Source: Porphyrobacter sp. (GTDB taxonomy: Bacteria; Pseudomonadota; Alphaproteobacteria; Sphingomonadales; Sphingomonadaceae). From it: 64,000 nt of DNA. Below, piece after piece: positions 61,240 to 64,000 of this stretch (positions within the stretch are counted from its first letter, which is position 1; the number at the start of each line of letters is the position of its first letter). Location of the stretch: contig WGLN01000008.1 of NCBI GenBank assembly GCA_016125555.1, forward strand, positions 62,001-126,000, given 5' to 3'. A model generated the notes under the pieces. The model saw nothing but the letters and a program-made list of their open reading frames with translations, was not told the origin of the DNA and made no database searches. A program made the translations under genes and the position numbers.

Positions 61240-62175
61240 ATGCCCGGTATGAGGGAGGAGCAGGACGAAGGCGCGCAGGACGCTGGCGGAGCATTCGCGC
61301 CGCACCGGGTCGTGGCGGAGTTCCACGAACCCCCGCCCGAGCTCGAGGGCTGCTTCACCACCTTCTACCATCTCTCGCTCGCACCGGCGCAGCCCGCCGC
61401 GCGGGTCACCGACTATCTCCAGCCCGAGTGGGCCAATATCCGCTTCTTCTGCGGCAACGCGCCCGAGGCGGAGATCGCCGGCACCCGGGTGAACGGCGCA
61501 CGCTTCGTCGGCACCGGGCCCAGTTCGCTGCCGTGCCGCTTCACGCTCGGACCCGTGCGGATGTGGGGGGTGGGCTTCCTGCCGCTCGGCTGGGCGCGGT
61601 TCTTCGATGCCGAGGCGAGCGCCTGCGCCAACATCATCTGCGACGGCACCGCGCACCCGGCCTTCGCACGCTTCGCGCATCTCGAACCTGCGCTCTGCGA
61701 CCCGGACGCCTCGCTCGAGGAGCAGCACGCCGCGATCATCACCGCCATGACCCGGTCGATGCGCCCGACCCGCGACGATGCGCGCATCCGCCGTGTGCAC
61801 GCCGCGCTGGTCGGCGGCGAGCAGGCCTCGGTGCACGAGCTCGCCGAGACCTGCGCGATGAGCATCCGCACGCTCGAGCGGGTGTGCATGCGCTATTTCG
61901 GCTTCACCCCCAAGCTGCTGATGCGTCGCCAGCGCTTCATGCGCAGCCTCACCACCTTCATGCTGCACCGCGGCAGCCGCTGGACCGAGGCGATGGACGC
62001 GCATTACCACGATCAGGCGCAGTTCACCCGCGAGTTCCGCGAGTTCATGACCATGAACCCGAGCGAATACGCCGCGCTCGATCACCCGGTGCTGACCTCC
62101 TTCATGGAGGCCCGCGCCCGGGTGTGGGGCAGCCCGGCGCAGACGCTCGACGCGCCCGCGGGCCGTCCCGGTTGA
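61240..62175 (+). CDS. AraC-family transcriptional regulator
   Basis: A 311-residue protein with an N-terminal ligand-binding-like domain and an AraC DNA-binding domain (about 195-290). The HTH part contains YHDQAQFTREFREFM and MNPSEYAAL, the second-helix signature. It resembles its downstream neighbour along its entire length (LxPEWANxRF, GWARFF/LF, YHDQ), so the two arose by duplication. Two start codons (61240, 61249) are possible. Not part of the ribosomal operon. Ligand unknown. Confidence 0.85.
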   Translation: MPGMREEQDEGAQDAGGAFAPHRVVAEFHEPPPELEGCFTTFYHLSLAPAQPAARVTDYLQPEWANIRFFCGNAPEAEIAGTRVNGARFVGTGPSSLPCRFTLGPVRMWGVGFLPLGWARFFDAEASACANIICDGTAHPAFARFAHLEPALCDPDASLEEQHAAIITAMTRSMRPTRDDARIRRVHAALVGGEQASVHELAETCAMSIRTLERVCMRYFGFTPKLLMRRQRFMRSLTTFMLHRGSRWTEAMDAHYHDQAQFTREFREFMTMNPSEYAALDHPVLTSFMEARARVWGSPAQTLDAPAGRPG

Positions 62176-62263
62176 GGGCGCAAACAGGGCAAAGCCCCTA
62201 TTGCCAGCCGTTTGCATCGCGCCCATGTGTCGCGGCGGAAAATCGCGCTGTGGGGGGCAAGCG

Positions 62264-63163
62264 ATGCACGCCAGTTCGGGCAGTTCGGTCAATCTGCGTT
62301 TCGCGCTGCCGACGGGGCCGCTTTCCGCCTTCGTGACGACCTATTACTGCACCGACGTGGTCTGCACGGCGGCCGAGCCTTGGCTGGAGGACCATCTTCA
62401 CCCCGAATGGGCCAACCTGCGCTTTCTCGCTCGTACCGAGGCACATTCGGTCATCGGCACGGGCAAGCTCGCGGCCTGCCCGGCCTTCACCGTCACCGGA
62501 CCGACCAGCCGCGCTGCGCGCTTCCGGATGCACTCGGGGCGCAGTTGGGGCATCGGCCTTCTGCCGGAAGGCTGGGCGCGACTCTTTGCCGCGCCGGTCG
62601 GGGACTATGCCGACCGCTTCGTGGACGGGCTCGCCGATCCGGTCTTCGCAGCCTTCGCGCCGCTGGCCGAGGCACTGGCGGCGAGCGACGGGGACCGCGC
62701 CGCGGAACTCGCGCTGATCGCGGCGCATGTGGAGCGCCTTTTCGCGCAGGCACGGCCCGCCGATCCGGCGATCGCGGCGCTGACCGCGGCGCTGCTCGAC
62801 CATGACGTGGTCTCGGTTGCCGAACTCGCCACGCGGCTCGGCATGACCGTCCGCTCGCTCGAGCGCCTTTCCCGGCGCGCTTTCGGCTTCCCGCCCAAGC
62901 TGCTGCTGCGCCGCCAGCGCTTCCTGCGCAGCCTCGCGCGCTTCATGCTCGATCCCTCGCTCAAGTGGCTGGGCGCGCTCGATGGACACTATCACGACCA
63001 GTCGCACTTCGTGCGCGACTTTCGCCGCTTCATGGGGATGAGCCCCTCGGAATATGCGCGGCTCGACAAGCCGCTGCTGGTCGCGGCAGCGCAGGCGCGG
63101 ATGGCGGTGGCGGGTGAGGCGGTGCAGGGCCTGCACCGGCCGCGCGTCGCACCTGCACCCTGA
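62264..63163 (+). CDS. AraC-family transcriptional regulator (paralogue)
   Basis: A 299-residue AraC-type regulator, paralogous to the preceding gene. HTH region about 200-285 with YHDQSHFVRDFRRFM and MSPSEYARL. I choose the ATG at 62264, preceded by GGGGGG; earlier in-frame starts at 62201 and 62225 give an unconserved N-terminus. Ends 93 bases before pheS. The pair inserts into the otherwise common rpmI-rplT-pheS order. Confidence 0.84.
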   Translation: MHASSGSSVNLRFALPTGPLSAFVTTYYCTDVVCTAAEPWLEDHLHPEWANLRFLARTEAHSVIGTGKLAACPAFTVTGPTSRAARFRMHSGRSWGIGLLPEGWARLFAAPVGDYADRFVDGLADPVFAAFAPLAEALAASDGDRAAELALIAAHVERLFAQARPADPAIAALTAALLDHDVVSVAELATRLGMTVRSLERLSRRAFGFPPKLLLRRQRFLRSLARFMLDPSLKWLGALDGHYHDQSHFVRDFRRFMGMSPSEYARLDKPLLVAAAQARMAVAGEAVQGLHRPRVAPAP

Positions 63164-63256
63164 ACGCCGCGCTGCGCCGCGACAGGCGCTTTGCAAATCC
63201 CGCGATTTGCCGCTAGCGGACGCGCGCGCCCGTTTCCGCATTCCGTACGACAGGTC

Positions 63257-64000
63257 ATGACCGAACTCGAAACCTCCAAACAGGCCGCGCTTGCCGCGAT
63301 TGCCGGTGCCGCCACTCTCGACGCGCTCGAGGAGCAGCGCCTTGCCGCGCTCAGCAAGAAGGGGTGGGTGAGCCTGGCGCTCAAGACCCTCGGACAGATG
63401 AGCCCGGAAGAACGCAGTGCCGCCGCGCCCGCGATCCAGGGCGCGCGCGCCGAGATTGCCGAGGCGATCGAGGCGAAGAAGGCTGCGCTCGAAGCCGCCG
63501 AACTCGAAGCGCAGCTGGCGCGCGAGACGCTCGACCTCACGCTTCCGGCAGCCGCCGCGCCGAAAGGTTCGGTGCATCCCGTCAGCCAGGTAATGGACGA
63601 GCTCGCCGAGATCTTCGCCGATTTGGGCTTCGCGGTCGCGACGGGTCCGGAGATCGAGGACGACTGGCACAATTTCACCGCGCTCAACATGGACGAGACC
63701 CATCCTGCGCGGGCGATGCACGACACCTTCTATTTCCCTGATCGCACGCCCGAGGGCCGCGAAATCCTGCTTCGCACCCACACGTCCCCCGTCCAGATCC
63801 GCTCGATGATCGCGCAGGGCGCGCCGATCCGCGTGATCGCGCCGGGCCGTGTCTATCGCTCCGACAGCGACGCCACCCACACGCCTATGTTCCACCAGGT
63901 CGAAGGGCTGGTGGTCGACAAGGGCATTCACCTCGGTCACCTCAAGTGGACGCTGGAGACCTTCTTCAAGGCCTTCTTCGAGCGCGAGGACATCACCCTG
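63257..64000 (+). CDS. pheS: Phenylalanyl-tRNA synthetase alpha subunit, 5' part
   Basis: The first 248 codons of PheS; the reading frame stays open at the window end, so about a third of the usual ~360-residue protein is missing. The N-terminal coiled-coil (about 1-85) contacts tRNA; the class II core has [38 protein letters not shown] and the [10 protein letters not shown] motif. ATG at 63257 with a modest ribosome-binding site (CAGG). Pairs with PheT to charge tRNA-Phe; pheT is expected just downstream. Confidence 0.96.
   Translation, partial: MTELETSKQAALAAIAGAATLDALEEQRLAALSKKGWVSLALKTLGQMSPEERSAAAPAIQGARAEIAEAIEAKKAALEAAELEAQLARETLDLTLPAAAAPKGSVHPVSQVMDELAEIFADLGFAVATGPEIEDDWHNFTALNMDETHPARAMHDTFYFPDRTPEGREILLRTHTSPVQIRSMIAQGAPIRVIAPGRVYRSDSDATHTPMFHQVEGLVVDKGIHLGHLKWTLETFFKAFFEREDITL

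Overview
The window is GC-rich and densely coded, with Alphaproteobacterial genes. The combination of MipZ, a fbcFBC-type bc1 operon, a fused MnhAB antiporter, several ExbD paralogues with TonB, an XylC-free sugar locus fed by a TonB-dependent receptor, and repeated 'exported hypothetical' proteins fits Sphingomonadales, most likely Erythrobacteraceae. This assignment is inferred from gene content and protein style; no database search was possible. A perfect chromosomal parS palindrome at 35116-35131, six kb from mipZ, suggests the segment lies in the origin-proximal part of a main chromosome.

Layout. 0-6.6 kb: GNAT, threonine aldolase, EamA transporter, SDR, aminopeptidase N and PgeF. 6.9-9.8 kb: cytochrome bc1 operon (petABC). 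9.9-16.5 kb: apt, then a six-gene Mnh/Mrp cation/proton antiporter operon (mnhA-B fusion, C, D, E, F, G) whose members overlap by ATGA. 16.7-23.4 kb: a chaperone-usher-like surface-fibre locus with four DUF4402 subunits, a PapD-like chaperone and a large usher-like protein. 23.5-27.1 kb: a Flp-type pilin, a PilZ protein, a hybrid PAS histidine kinase and a LuxR-type response regulator. 27.2-34.5 kb: small membrane protein, XRE regulator, tRNA-Gly(TCC), panC, mipZ, a DnaJ-like protein, phosphomannomutase/phosphoglucomutase, and an Lhr-like DEXH helicase. 34.5-37.9 kb: TonB-ExbB-ExbD energy-transduction genes with three ExbD paralogues and the parS site. 38.2-43.6 kb: exported proteins, homoserine dehydrogenase, GlpX and an acyltransferase.

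43.6-57.9 kb is the most interesting part: two divergent operons that together look like a complete oxidative sulfoquinovose / sulfoquinovosyl-glycerol pathway. Rightward: a GH31 sulfoquinovosidase carrying the K/E/R/W/Y sulfonate-binding signature, a LacI regulator, an aldo-keto reductase and an SsuD-like flavin monooxygenase, all overlapping by 1-4 bases. Leftward: a TonB-dependent receptor, an MFS permease, a YeiH-type putative sulfur-oxyanion exporter, GlpD, an FMN reductase, a degenerate RibB paralogue that has lost both metal ligands, and a SorAB-type sulfite dehydrogenase. The inferred flow is: outer-membrane uptake, inner-membrane uptake, glycoside cleavage, FMNH2-dependent C-S bond cleavage to sulfite and 6-oxo-glucose, reduction to glucose, sulfite oxidation or export, and use of the released glycerol through GlpD. 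It resembles the Agrobacterium smo system, but uses a TonB receptor and MFS permease in place of an ABC importer and adds built-in sulfite and glycerol handling.

57.9-64 kb: prs, hisN, a low-GC ORFan, rpmI-rplT with a clear terminator, a tandem pair of AraC-family paralogues and the 5' part of pheS, which runs off the window. No insertion sequence, prophage or CRISPR array was seen.
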